DNA of 9,239 bases from Microcaldota archaeon (GTDB lineage Archaea > Micrarchaeota > Micrarchaeia > Micrarchaeales > CABMGC01), in the NCBI GenBank assembly GCA_028866975.1, contig JAGWHG010000022.1:260-9498 (forward strand), read 5' to 3'. Below the pieces are notes generated by a model. The model did no database searches. It was not told the origin of the DNA and saw nothing but the letters and a program-made list of their open reading frames with translations. The translations under genes were made by a program, and so were the position numbers. This document shows positions 1 through 7,321 of the stretch, piece by piece. The first letter of the stretch is position 1, and the number at the start of each line of letters is the position of its first letter.

Positions 1-494
1 TTCATCCTCTTGATATGGTCCTCAAGCTCGTCCGTGTCTATGTCCCAGCCTCTCTTTTCATCATAATCGAGATGGTATGCCTTTCCCTCTGCGAGTTCAA
101 TGTTTGGTATGTACTGTGTGTAATATGGTTTGAAGACAATTGCGTGGTTGCCGGGATTGAGAAGCGATGCATTGAGAAAATAAAGCCCCTCTGAGACTCC
201 TTGCGTCGTTATTATGTCCTCTTCGCGCAGGGAAACCTTGAACATCCGCTTGTATCTTCCTATCACCGCTTCTATTAGTTCTGGGATTCCCGCAGACCTC
301 GTATAAGAGGTCTTGTTCTCCTTTATCGCATTGACGTAGGCGCTTTCAATGTACTTAGGCGTCGGGAAATAGAGCGAGATGTCTCCCCTGTTTAGCTGGA
401 TGACTTTCTTGCCGCTCCTAATTATCTTCTCAGCGAGCTCGTTGTCCTCGTCTATAGGATTGAAGGCATATTTACTGCGCTCTGAAAGGGCCAT
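1..494 (-). CDS. PLP-dependent class I/II aminotransferase, N-terminal part (runs off window edge)
   Basis: This reading frame starts at the ATG at 494-492 and stays open to the window edge, giving 164 residues of a longer protein. Family resemblance comes from N-terminal landmarks of fold-type I aminotransferases: LNRGDISLYFPTP (about residues 34-46), TSYTRSAGIPEL (62-73), then TTQGVSEGLYFLNASLLNPG (96-115), which matches the PLP-phosphate-binding turn, and KPYYTQY (122-128). Such enzymes move an amino group between an amino acid and a 2-oxoacid in the cytoplasm. The closest-looking group is the archaeal alanine/aspartate transaminase set, but substrate cannot be read from this half. The catalytic lysine would lie beyond position 1, so activity is unverified. 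The start lies 26 bp after the dph6 stop and lacks a clear Shine-Dalgarno; a TATA-like box about 31 nt upstream suggests its own near-leaderless transcript, though read-through from dph6 is possible. Confidence 0.9.
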   Translation of the reverse strand, partial: MALSERSKYAFNPIDEDNELAEKIIRSGKKVIQLNRGDISLYFPTPKYIESAYVNAIKENKTSYTRSAGIPELIEAVIGRYKRMFKVSLREEDIITTQGVSEGLYFLNASLLNPGNHAIVFKPYYTQYIPNIELAEGKAYHLDYDEKRGWDIDTDELEDHIKRM

Positions 495-520
495 CTCAAC
501 ACACTACTAAAAGATTGAAG

Positions 521-535
521 CTATTTATCCTTATC
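521..535 (-). promoter_or_regulatory. Candidate TATA-like box for the aminotransferase gene
   Basis: On the minus strand this reads GATAAGGATAAATAG, overlapping the last codons and stop of dph6. Its AT-rich core is centred about 31 nt upstream of the aminotransferase ATG at 494. Archaeal TATA boxes usually sit about 26-27 nt before the transcription start, which would leave a leader of only a few bases and fits the missing Shine-Dalgarno. It is a weak match and could simply be dph6 coding sequence (the end encodes Lys/Asp residues). Confidence 0.3.
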
Positions 536-1195
536 TTCGAGGTGCGCCTTTGTTATCAGGTACCTGCCGACCTGGCCCTGCCATATCTGGCTGCTCTCAT
601 CTATTACAATCCTCTTTTTGAAAAGCGGCGCATCAAGCACAAACGTCTCTGCTTCTCCTCCTTCGAAAAGCATGTGTATGCCGTATTTCTTGTTCAATGC
701 GTATAGTTTCGAGACCATTGCCTCATCAATCCTGGCTCCGAGATAGCTCTTGTCGAACCCCTCTGCGCTCACCTGAGTTATTATCGCATTGTAGTTCGCC
801 AGTATCTCTCTAAATTCTTCGTCGGGATTTATGTGCCACATTGGCGCAAGCGACTTTATGTGGTGGTCCTTTGCTATCCTGTCCAATCTGTCCTTTTGGT
901 AGTCGCTTGCAATAGCGCCGCTCACAATGGTTTTAACATCGTTGTCGACCAGTACAGTTTCGAGGTCGAGTAACTCCTTTTCATTCGCCCCGCCAGTTCT
1001 GACTATCACCTGCTTTATTCCGAGGGCATCGGCTTGCAGTTTTGTCGCATCTATGTTTGGGTAGTGGAACATGTAGCTGAACTCGTTCTCGGATTGGACG
1101 GTTATGAGCAGGTCTATGTCCGTTCCGCTCGCTATCACTTTGTGCAGTGCTATCGTAGAATCCTTGCCGCCGCTGAAAAGGCAGGCGTTTACCAT
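521..1195 (-). CDS. dph6: Diphthine-ammonia ligase (Dph6-type ATP pyrophosphatase domain)
   Basis: This is a 224-residue protein of the DUF71/ATP_bind_4 family. Dph6 catalyses the last step of diphthamide synthesis: ATP-dependent amidation of diphthine on the modified histidine of translation elongation factor 2, in the cytoplasm. The PP-loop SGGKDS lies at residues 8-13, right after the N terminus as usual for N-type ATP pyrophosphatases. Further family blocks are FSYMFHYPN (39-47), SGAIASDYQKDR (92-103), SLAPMWH (115-121) and EGGEAETFVLD (178-188). Length is typical for archaeal members. The frame stays open upstream to 1315, with an ATG at 1240 that would add 15 residues. I prefer the ATG at 1195 because MVNACLFSGGKDS is the usual family start, the stretch 1196-1238 is AT-rich, and a TATA-like box lies about 26 nt upstream. 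It is divergent from the transporter gene and followed closely by the aminotransferase. Confidence 0.93.
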   Translation of the reverse strand: MVNACLFSGGKDSTIALHKVIASGTDIDLLITVQSENEFSYMFHYPNIDATKLQADALGIKQVIVRTGGANEKELLDLETVLVDNDVKTIVSGAIASDYQKDRLDRIAKDHHIKSLAPMWHINPDEEFREILANYNAIITQVSAEGFDKSYLGARIDEAMVSKLYALNKKYGIHMLFEGGEAETFVLDAPLFKKRIVIDESSQIWQGQVGRYLITKAHLEDKDK

Positions 1196-1238
1196 ACTAT
1201 CATATTTAACGTTTGGCTTAATAAGATAAAGTGAAGCC
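1196..1238. promoter_or_regulatory. Compact divergent promoter region between dph6 and the DMT transporter
   Basis: These 43 bp separate the chosen dph6 start (1195, minus) from the transporter start (1239, plus). They hold two AT-rich elements. At 1217-1225 the minus strand reads CTTATTAAG, centred 26 nt before the dph6 ATG; this spacing suits a TATA box for a leaderless dph6 transcript, and dph6 has no Shine-Dalgarno. At 1201-1210 the plus strand reads catatttaac, centred about 33 nt before the transporter ATG, a possible TATA box for that gene. The two boxes are crossed: each lies nearer the other gene's start. Assignment rests on spacing and composition only. If dph6 instead starts at 1240, this stretch would be coding. 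Confidence 0.4.
1231..1234 (+). promoter_or_regulatory. GTGA Shine-Dalgarno motif of the DMT transporter gene
   Basis: The motif gtga sits 4 nt before the ATG at 1239. It is complementary to the conserved archaeal 16S rRNA 3' tail (core UCACC) and matches the GTGA motifs at several ATP synthase gene starts in this window. It supports 1239 as the translation start. Confidence 0.5.
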
Positions 1239-2099
1239 ATGTTTAATATCCTTGCCCTTGTTTTGGGCATAGCCATAATGGTGTTCTTCGGTGCATCTGA
1301 TTTCGTTGGTGCCAAGACTTCTAGGAAGGTTGGCGCACGGCGCGCAGCATTCTGGGCGCTGGTCTTCCAAGCAATTATACTTACTACAACGCTTCTGATC
1401 TTCTACGGCGTCCCATCTGTTCAGTTATCCTACATAGCTGTGCTGGTCCTCAGCGGTGTCCTAGGCTCTGCAGCATTCCTCTCATATTACAAAGGCATGG
1501 AAGTTGGGGTTGTATCAATCGTAGTGCCGATTGCCTCGTCATGGTCCGTAATAACAGTGATACTAAGTGTAATTTTCCTAAATCAGCAGCTCATTTTTTC
1601 AGAGATAGTGGGCATAATTCTCCTTATTGTGGGCGGCATATTCGCAACATCCGACTTTGTTAGAAGGGACCTAAAGGGGTCAAGGTTCTCTAAAGGATTG
1701 CCCTACGCGATATTCTCAATGCTTGCATGGGGTCTAGTATTCTTCATACTTAATATCATGATACTTAAAATTGGCGGGATATTCTCAACAGTGTTACTAC
1801 TCTCAACATACTGGTTCTACTATCTGATCTACTCAAAGGCAACCGGCCAAAAGCTCTCAATTCCATTTGGAATAATACCCTATGCCCTAGCAATAGGTCT
1901 CTTCGAGACGATTGGGATTACTTCGTATACTCTAGGGGTAGATGCAGGGAACGTGTTGATAATGGCGCCACTTGTGGCAAGTGCTCCTGCTGTGACAATA
2001 GTACTGGCGCATCTGCTGCTCAAAGAGAGGTTGAATAAGCTACAATACGTAGGAATAGGTTCGGTAATACTCGGACTGATACTGATAGCAATAGCCTAA
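1239..2099 (+). CDS. DMT-superfamily (EamA-type) membrane transporter
   Basis: This 286-residue protein is almost entirely hydrophobic, with about ten membrane segments, roughly at residues 4-20, 36-57, 64-83, 92-113, 122-138, 153-176, 181-197, 211-231, 240-260 and 268-285. It shows the two-repeat EamA architecture: the first half ends NQQLIFSEIVGIILLIVGG (115-133) and the second ends in the related block LKERLNKLQYVGIGSVILG (261-279), a typical drug/metabolite transporter close. Members export or import small metabolites such as amino acids, sugars or nucleotide precursors across the cytoplasmic membrane; the substrate cannot be told here. The ATG at 1239 is preceded by a GTGA motif and gives a full first helix. 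It is divergent from dph6 and converges on atpD with 9 bp between stop codons. Its position between unrelated housekeeping genes gives no functional hint. Confidence 0.88.
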   Translation: MFNILALVLGIAIMVFFGASDFVGAKTSRKVGARRAAFWALVFQAIILTTTLLIFYGVPSVQLSYIAVLVLSGVLGSAAFLSYYKGMEVGVVSIVVPIASSWSVITVILSVIFLNQQLIFSEIVGIILLIVGGIFATSDFVRRDLKGSRFSKGLPYAIFSMLAWGLVFFILNIMILKIGGIFSTVLLLSTYWFYYLIYSKATGQKLSIPFGIIPYALAIGLFETIGITSYTLGVDAGNVLIMAPLVASAPAVTIVLAHLLLKERLNKLQYVGIGSVILGLILIAIA

Positions 2100-2108
2100 G
2101 TGTGCAGT

Positions 2109-2738
2109 TCACTGCGATTTGCCAAGCTTCTTCTTGACATGCTTGAGCGCCGAGAACATGTCCCTGTCAATCTCCTCAAGCCTCATCGATATGTACTTCT
2201 GCTGCGCCTTAAGGCCCGGCATCACGACATATTCGAGCGCATTGACTCTCCTCTTGGTCTTGTCTATCTCGGTAACAAGTCTCTTGAGCCCCTGCTCTCG
2301 CTTTGCGATATCGATTATCGTGTCCTGCACCTCCTGGAACGAGTCGCTGACATCATCGACTGCGGTGCTGGTTGAGAGCATGCTATAACCCCTGTTGAGG
2401 AATGATATCTCCTGCTTTGATTTGCTAATTTCAGGCAGTCTCACTCCCATGATGTTCTTTAGGGTTATCTTGACAGGCGTGGTCTCTGGCATCTGCGCGG
2501 CGACGTTCTCAAGTTCAAAGTCGCCGATGTAGGTCGATGCCATTGCAACCGTCTTGTAAGCTCCTTGCATAAGATCATGCAGATAAGACCGATCGTTCTT
2601 GGACTGCTGGAGCAGCTTCATGAACTCAAGGACAAGGACTTCTCTCTTTCTTTGGAGTATGTCGTGACCCTTCTTTGCCATGCCCCTGGTCTTTTTGAGT
2701 ATGGTAAGGTTCATCCTTGTCGGATTGAGTTTTTTCAC
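2109..2738 (-). CDS. atpD: A-type ATP synthase subunit D (central rotor stalk)
   Basis: Subunit D is the long coiled coil that turns inside the A3B3 head and passes torque to and from the membrane ring. The 209-residue product has the family layout: an N-terminal helix opening [20 protein letters not shown] (the first 20 residues), a middle globular part around [18 protein letters not shown] sequence, and a C-terminal helix with [20 protein letters not shown] followed by charged heptad-like sequence. The frame is open to 2825, but that extension is the atpB 3' end read in another frame. The likely start is GTG at 2738-2736, which overlaps the atpB TGA stop in a 4-nt GTGA; the family start (KKLNPTR) follows directly and no ATG is nearby. 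It is the last gene of the operon. No oligo-T terminator is seen before the convergent transporter gene. Confidence 0.93.
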   Translation of the reverse strand: MKKLNPTRMNLTILKKTRGMAKKGHDILQRKREVLVLEFMKLLQQSKNDRSYLHDLMQGAYKTVAMASTYIGDFELENVAAQMPETTPVKITLKNIMGVRLPEISKSKQEISFLNRGYSMLSTSTAVDDVSDSFQEVQDTIIDIAKREQGLKRLVTEIDKTKRRVNALEYVVMPGLKAQQKYISMRLEEIDRDMFSALKHVKKKLGKSQ

Positions 2739-4117
2739 TTGCTCGCCTTCTTGTAGTACTTCTCTATGTACTCCCTCTTGATCCTTGTGAGGTCGTCTTC
2801 TTTTAGCATCGAGAGAAGGTCCCATCCTATATTGAGCGTCTCCTCAATCGTCCTTGCTTCATCTCGGCCCTGCGATATGAACCTGCTTTCGAACTCCTCT
2901 CCGAACTTGAGATACACCTTATCTGCATCGCTCAGCGCCTCTGCCCCGACTACGGAGCTGAGGTTCTTTGCATCTTGTGCCTTAGCGTATGCGCCATAGA
3001 GCTGGTCTGCGACTCCTCTGTGGTCCTCTCGCGTCTTGCCAGGGCCGATTCCATTGCTCATGAGCCTAGATAGCGATCCGAGCGGGTTTATCGGCGGATA
3101 GATGTTCCTGTTCGCAAGGTCCCTGCTGATGAATATCTGTCCCTCTGTGATGTAACCTGTAAGGTCTGGTATCGGGTGCGTGACATCGTCTCCAGGCATC
3201 GACACCACATCGAGCTGCGTTATGCTTCCCTTCTTGCCCTTGATTATTCCTGCCCTCTCGTAGATGCTGGCAAGGTCTGTGTACATGTAACCTGGGTAAC
3301 CCCTCCTTCCAGGGACCTCCTCCCTTGCGCTAGCAAGCTCTCGCAGAGCCTCTGCGTAGTTTGTCATGTCGTTGAGAATGACAAGCACGTGGTAGCCCTT
3401 CTGGTATGCCAAGAATTCTGCTGTTGTGAGCGCAATCCTAGGCGTCAGGATTCTCTCGATGCTAGGGTCGTCTGCGAGGTTGATGAATGCTACCGTTCTT
3501 GAGAGCGAACCTGCCTTCTTGAATTCATCTATGAAATATGATGCGTCATCGTAGGTTATTCCGATGGCTGCGAACACCACAGCGAACGATTCGCTGCCCT
3601 TGACTGTTGCCTGCTTTGCGACCTGCGCAGTGAGTTCGTTGTGCGGAAGGCCCGATGCTGAGAAGATCGGCAGCTTCTGACCCCTTACCAATGTTATGAG
3701 TCCGTCTATTCCGGAAATTCCAGTCTCAATGAAATCGCTCGGCATCGTTCTTGATACGGGGTTTATCGGCTCTCCATTGACGTCGAACTTCTCCTCGTAC
3801 TTCACGCTCGCCTTAACGTCTATCGGCTTTCCCTGTCCGTTGAAGATCCTTCCGAACATGTCCTCTGATACTCCGAACCTGAATGTGTCGCCAAGGAACG
3901 TTACCGATGTCTTGTCTATGTTTATCCCGTTCGTCGGACCAAAGACCTGAACTACGGCATAGCCCTCTCCCGTTTCGAGCACCTGCCCTGTCCTAGACTC
4001 GCCGTCGCTCATGTTTATCCTTACTATCTCGTTGTATGACGCGTTCTTCACGTTCTTGACCACTACCAGCGGCCCTGCAACGCTTTCGATTGTCTTGTAT
4101 TCTATTTCGTACTTCAT
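2735..4117 (-). CDS. atpB: A-type ATP synthase regulatory subunit B
   Basis: Subunit B alternates with A in the A3B3 hexamer and contributes residues to the catalytic interface without turning over ATP itself. With the ATG at 4117 the product has 460 residues; an in-frame GTG at 4126 would add three. The beta-barrel domain begins [14 protein letters not shown]. The P-loop position carries SASGLPHNE (about residues 153-161) in place of a Walker A motif, the mark of a non-catalytic B subunit. [13 protein letters not shown] follows (248-260), and [13 protein letters not shown] (341-353) carries the arginine (about R351) expected to reach into the neighbouring A site. C-terminal helices end in a lysine-rich tail. 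GTGA, containing the atpA stop codon, lies 5 nt before the ATG, suggesting coupled translation. Confidence 0.97.
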   Translation of the reverse strand: MKYEIEYKTIESVAGPLVVVKNVKNASYNEIVRINMSDGESRTGQVLETGEGYAVVQVFGPTNGINIDKTSVTFLGDTFRFGVSEDMFGRIFNGQGKPIDVKASVKYEEKFDVNGEPINPVSRTMPSDFIETGISGIDGLITLVRGQKLPIFSASGLPHNELTAQVAKQATVKGSESFAVVFAAIGITYDDASYFIDEFKKAGSLSRTVAFINLADDPSIERILTPRIALTTAEFLAYQKGYHVLVILNDMTNYAEALRELASAREEVPGRRGYPGYMYTDLASIYERAGIIKGKKGSITQLDVVSMPGDDVTHPIPDLTGYITEGQIFISRDLANRNIYPPINPLGSLSRLMSNGIGPGKTREDHRGVADQLYGAYAKAQDAKNLSSVVGAEALSDADKVYLKFGEEFESRFISQGRDEARTIEETLNIGWDLLSMLKEDDLTRIKREYIEKYYKKASK

Positions 4118-4122
4118 GTCAA

Positions 4123-4126
4123 TCAC
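4123..4126 (-). promoter_or_regulatory. GTGA ribosome-binding motif of atpB overlapping the atpA stop
   Basis: The minus strand reads GTGATTGACATG. The TGA inside GTGA ends atpA, and GTGAT sits 5 nt before the atpB ATG at 4117. The same GTG is also in frame with atpB and could serve as the start itself. Either way, ribosomes finishing atpA stop at the atpB initiation site. Confidence 0.5.
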
Positions 4127-5892
4127 TGGTTCTTTGCCGCAATCGCCTCCTCCTTAATTAGGGAGTTGAATGCTGAATCAATCTCCTCTCGCAGCTTCTT
4201 TGACTGCGAAGCAACAGTGTCCTCCTTCCATTCCTTCATCCTGGAGATGTCTGCCCTCACCTTCATGGTCACGATCTTATCGCTCGGCACTCCCTGCTTG
4301 ACTGCCTCCTCCGCCCTTTTTCCGAAGTAGAGTATCATGCCAAGCATCACATGCTGCTTTTCCATGCTGGTGTACGCATCGATGAGGTCGTATGCGCTCT
4401 GCCTTAGGAAGTCCTCTCGTATCATCCTTCCCATCTCAAGTATTACTCGCTCCGAATCTGGCAGCGCATCTGCTCCGACTAGCTGCACGATGTCCTTGAG
4501 CTCCCCTTCCCTTTGCAATAGGCTCATCGCCTTCCTCCTGTTCGCCGGGAATTCCTCTCCTCTGTTCTTTAGGTACCATCCGTGAAGCGCATTGAGGTAC
4601 AGCGAGTAGCTTGTCAGCCAGTTTATCGATGGAAAGTGCCTTGAGCTTGCAAGCGCTTGGTCTAGCGCCCAGAATGTCTTTGTGACCCTGAGCGTTCCTT
4701 GCGAGACCGGCTCTGAGATATCTCCTCCTGCAGGCGAGACTGCCCCGATTATCGTAATTGACCCTATCTTTCCATTGAGGCTCTCAACTTTGCCAGCACG
4801 CTCGTAGAACTCTGCAAGCCTCTTTGGCAGATAAGCCGGGTATGCCTCTTCTCCGGGCATCTCCTCAAGCCTAGCCGACATTTCCCTCATGGCCTCTGCC
4901 CATCTAGATGTCGAGTCTGCCATGAGCGCTATGTTGTATCCCATGTCCCTGAAGTATTCTGCAATCGTGATTCCAGTGTAGATGCTGGCCTCTCTTGCTG
5001 CAACTGGCATGTTGCTCGTGTTTGCAATCAGCACAGTTCGTTCCATGAGCGGCTTGCCGGTCTTCGGGTCGAGCAGCTCCGGGAATTCGACCAATACCTC
5101 GGTCATCTCGTTTCCTCGCTCTCCGCATCCGATGTATACTACGATGTCTGCGTCGGAGTACTTTGCGAGCTGGTGCTGTATGACCGTTTTTCCTGAACCG
5201 AACGGTCCCGGGACTGCTGCAGTTCCACCCTTTGAGACAGGGAAGAATGTGTCGACGACCCTCTGGCCGGTTACAAGCGGCTCTGCCGAGGCGAACTTGT
5301 TCTTGAAATCAGACGGGCTTCTGACAGCGCGCTTTTGGATCATGTTCAGGCTTATTGTCTTGCCGTTGCTCTTCACCGTTGCAATCTCATCCTCAATTGC
5401 AAAGTTGCCCTCCTTTATCTTCTCGATTGTGCCGTTCACTCCCTTTGGGACCATGATGTAGTGCTTGATCAGCTCTGTCTCCTGCACATATCCGAGTATT
5501 GAGTTTTCCGAGACCTTTGCGCCCTTCTTTGCCTGCGCAACGAACTTCCATTTCTTCTTCTTGTCAAGCGGAGACACGTCAATCCCTCTTGATATGAAGC
5601 TTCCGGATATCTTCTCGATCGAATCGAGCGGCCTTTGCACCCCGTCGTATATCTTGCTTAAGATTCCAGGCGCGAGCTCCACTGAGAGCGGCAGACCAGT
5701 CGTAACGACGCTCTCTCCTGGCCTAAGCCCTGAAGTATCCTCATAGACCTGTATTATCGCCTTGTCTTTTTTGAGCTGTATTACCTCTCCAATCAGCTTT
5801 CCGCTGCCTACCTTAACCACATCGTACATGTTGCTTCCGAGCATGTCGCGCGCGACTACGAGCGGACCTGCAATTTTTTCTATTGTTCCCAT
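4123..5892 (-). CDS. atpA: A-type ATP synthase catalytic subunit A
   Basis: This is the ATP-binding, catalytic subunit of the A1 head. With the ATG at 5892 it has 589 residues; the in-frame GTG at 5901 would add three. The N-terminal beta-barrel opens [18 protein letters not shown]. The region characteristic of A/V-type catalytic subunits, absent from F-type beta, spans roughly residues 107-197. Walker A GPFGSGKT is at about 229-236, the catalytic glutamate lies in GCGERGNE (E258), and Walker B ends in IALMADS (D326), followed by [34 protein letters not shown] (383-396) is also canonical. The P-loop carries no intein, although inteins occur there in some archaeal homologues. All expected catalytic residues are present, so the enzyme should be active. 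It directly follows atpF (TAA immediately before GTGA). Confidence 0.98.
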   Translation of the reverse strand: MGTIEKIAGPLVVARDMLGSNMYDVVKVGSGKLIGEVIQLKKDKAIIQVYEDTSGLRPGESVVTTGLPLSVELAPGILSKIYDGVQRPLDSIEKISGSFISRGIDVSPLDKKKKWKFVAQAKKGAKVSENSILGYVQETELIKHYIMVPKGVNGTIEKIKEGNFAIEDEIATVKSNGKTISLNMIQKRAVRSPSDFKNKFASAEPLVTGQRVVDTFFPVSKGGTAAVPGPFGSGKTVIQHQLAKYSDADIVVYIGCGERGNEMTEVLVEFPELLDPKTGKPLMERTVLIANTSNMPVAAREASIYTGITIAEYFRDMGYNIALMADSTSRWAEAMREMSARLEEMPGEEAYPAYLPKRLAEFYERAGKVESLNGKIGSITIIGAVSPAGGDISEPVSQGTLRVTKTFWALDQALASSRHFPSINWLTSYSLYLNALHGWYLKNRGEEFPANRRKAMSLLQREGELKDIVQLVGADALPDSERVILEMGRMIREDFLRQSAYDLIDAYTSMEKQHVMLGMILYFGKRAEEAVKQGVPSDKIVTMKVRADISRMKEWKEDTVASQSKKLREEIDSAFNSLIKEEAIAAKNQ

Positions 5893-5897
5893 CTTAC

Positions 5898-5901
5898 TCA
5901 C
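5898..5901 (-). promoter_or_regulatory. GTGA motif before atpA
   Basis: The minus strand reads TAAGTGAGTAAGATG: the atpF TAA stop, then GTGA, then five bases, then the atpA ATG. The GTG is in frame and could instead be the start codon. Spacing is the same as for atpB and atpK, which favours the Shine-Dalgarno reading. Confidence 0.45.
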
Positions 5902-6255
5902 TTATCTTGTTGACATCTTGTTAATATCTATGCCCAGGGCCCTTAGGATCATCCTGCGAAGCGTGTCCGTCTCGACTTGCTGCTCGCCGAAATCCGACAC
6001 CTCCATTATGACCGGCATGAGGCTGTGGTCTATCGCATGCTGCAATCTTCTGTCCCTGACCTTCTTTGCCAGCGCGTGCGTTATGATAATTATCCCTACG
6101 TCGCTCTTTCCCAAGAGCTCTCTGAGCGCGCTTTCTATTTCCGGAGTCTCAGATACGCTATAGGTTGTGCTGATGCCAGACAGCTTAGACCCTATGGATA
6201 GTAGCCTGCTTCCAATGACTGCAATTTTGTAATCCTTGTTTACTCCGCTTTCCAT
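5902..6255 (-). CDS. atpF: A-type ATP synthase subunit F
   Basis: Subunit F is a small protein that binds subunit D at the base of the rotor stalk and can modulate ATPase activity. The 117-residue product fits the family: an N-terminal beta-alpha fold opening YKIAVIGSRLLSIGSKLSGI, then SDVGIIIITHALAKKVRD (a hydrophobic strand plus helix), and LMPVIMEVSDFGEQQ, followed by a C-terminal helix with RRMILRALGIDI. It starts at ATG 6255, inside the last 16 nt of atpC in a different frame, and no later ATG would keep the first strand. It lies between atpC and atpA as in most archaeal A-type operons. Low residue identity is normal for this subunit; the call rests on length, fold pattern and position together. 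Confidence 0.9.
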   Translation of the reverse strand: MESGVNKDYKIAVIGSRLLSIGSKLSGISTTYSVSETPEIESALRELLGKSDVGIIIITHALAKKVRDRRLQHAIDHSLMPVIMEVSDFGEQQVETDTLRRMILRALGIDINKMSTR

Positions 6256-7313
6256 ACCATCATCTTCGAGAGCTCGTCACGACCAAGCCCGTATCCCTTG
6301 CCCTTTATCGCAATCCTTAGTGTGAAAACCTCAATCTCCTTGAGATATGCATAAGATATCACCGTCCCAATCGAGAGCACGCTGTGCTTGAGCAGCTTCA
6401 TGCTCCTGTTGAGCAGGTCGTTCTTCATTGCCATTTCAAATATCAGCATCTCCTTCCTCTTTGCTGTTTTGTAGGAATCAAGCGCAGCAGACAGATCAAA
6501 CACCTTTATCTCCCTGACCAGCGACTCGAGGTCCTTCGCGCTTTCGTAGAGGTCCCGAAGCTGATCAAACTTGATCGTTCCGTTGCCGAGCAGGCTATTT
6601 GAAAAGTCAGTGAACTTCGCGCCGTACTTCTTGCCGCGAATGAGATATAGCAGGTTCTTTGTATCGATGTCCAGCTTGATTATCTGCGCGGATTCATGGT
6701 GCATGTCCAAGAGCTTAATTATCGACGAGCCTAGGTTGTCGTAGTATGCCTTGTCTATCGTTATCGATGCCTCCAGTGCGCTCTTGCCTTTGCGGTATCC
6801 TTCGAGTGCAGCGGCAAGCATCTTGCGATATGGAGAGTTTATCATCGCTCGATTTATCACTCCCTCGACGCTCGGCTCATTCATAAGCTCTTTGAGCGCA
6901 GCTGAATTGTAGATCCCGTAATCGACTATGTATCTTGATATATCGTTGAACGTTCCACCGCGGCTCTTTGCCTCTATTGCGAGTTTTATATTGGAGAGGT
7001 CCCACTTCCCAACTATCGCCCTGACAATTCCGCGCACCACTATTGGTGACACCGTGATCAGCTTGTTGACATTGTAGCCGAGGTTCTTTGAGAGTGCAAA
7101 GTCGATCATGTCCGCTTTTATGTTGACTCCTCCGAACTCTTCGAGGTCTTTTTTGTAATCTGTCTGGGCAAGCAGCGAGAGCATTGATGAGACGTCCTTT
7201 GCGTTTACAATGCCTTGCATCGTCTCGCTGGGTATCATCTTCGATTCCATCGCTTTCACGCGCGCGGTCGAGTATCCGTAGATGCTTGCTGCGGCGTAAC
7301 CTGCTACTGGCAT
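6240..7313 (-). CDS. atpC: A-type ATP synthase subunit C (central stalk to c-ring connector)
   Basis: Subunit C (homologous to V-ATPase subunit d) is a funnel-shaped, all-helical protein that seats the D/F stalk on the membrane ring. The 357-residue product is soluble and helical. It shows the family opening GYSTARVKAMESKMI (about residues 13-27), the following SMLSLLAQTDYKKDLEEF, and the repeated three-lobe pattern, including IKLDIDTKNLLYLIRGKKYG near residue 210-230 and a second related helix pair NLKLA-like sequence earlier (WDLSNIKLAIEAKSRG). The frame is open to 7355, but the ATG at 7313 is chosen because GTGAT, containing the atpE stop, lies 4 nt upstream and the resulting N terminus fits the family. 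It overlaps atpF by 16 nt. Confidence 0.92.
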   Translation of the reverse strand: MPVAGYAAASIYGYSTARVKAMESKMIPSETMQGIVNAKDVSSMLSLLAQTDYKKDLEEFGGVNIKADMIDFALSKNLGYNVNKLITVSPIVVRGIVRAIVGKWDLSNIKLAIEAKSRGGTFNDISRYIVDYGIYNSAALKELMNEPSVEGVINRAMINSPYRKMLAAALEGYRKGKSALEASITIDKAYYDNLGSSIIKLLDMHHESAQIIKLDIDTKNLLYLIRGKKYGAKFTDFSNSLLGNGTIKFDQLRDLYESAKDLESLVREIKVFDLSAALDSYKTAKRKEMLIFEMAMKNDLLNRSMKLLKHSVLSIGTVISYAYLKEIEVFTLRIAIKGKGYGLGRDELSKMMVWKAE

Positions 7314-7317
7314 TTTA

Positions 7318-7321
7318 TCAC
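7318..7321 (-). promoter_or_regulatory. GTGA Shine-Dalgarno of atpC containing the atpE stop
   Basis: The minus strand reads AAGTGATAAAATG. TGA ends atpE, and GTGAT precedes the atpC ATG by 4 nt. Here the GTG is out of frame with atpC, so it cannot be the start codon. This is the clearest sign that GTGA acts as a ribosome-binding motif in this operon. Confidence 0.6.

Noticed and set aside
1241..1315. N-terminal extension of Dph6 (40 residues from 1315)
   Set aside because: Most of it is antisense to the transporter's first codons, is unlike the family, and the PP-loop normally lies at the very N terminus.
2728..2735. Oligo-T run on the plus strand as terminator for the transporter
   Set aside because: It is over 600 bp past the transporter stop and is simply the complement of the Lys codons at the start of atpD.
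2739..2825. N-terminal extension of AtpD from 2825
   Set aside because: It is the atpB 3' end in another frame; the family N terminus KKLNPTR begins right after the GTG at 2738.
5180..5210. Intein insertion at the AtpA P-loop
   Set aside because: Checked because archaeal catalytic A subunits sometimes carry one; GPFGSGKT is continuous and the protein has normal length.
4982..5461. 159-codon plus-strand ORF opposite atpA
   Set aside because: It lies wholly antisense to the conserved nucleotide-binding domain of atpA and its translation resembles no family; it is explained by codon bias of the real gene.
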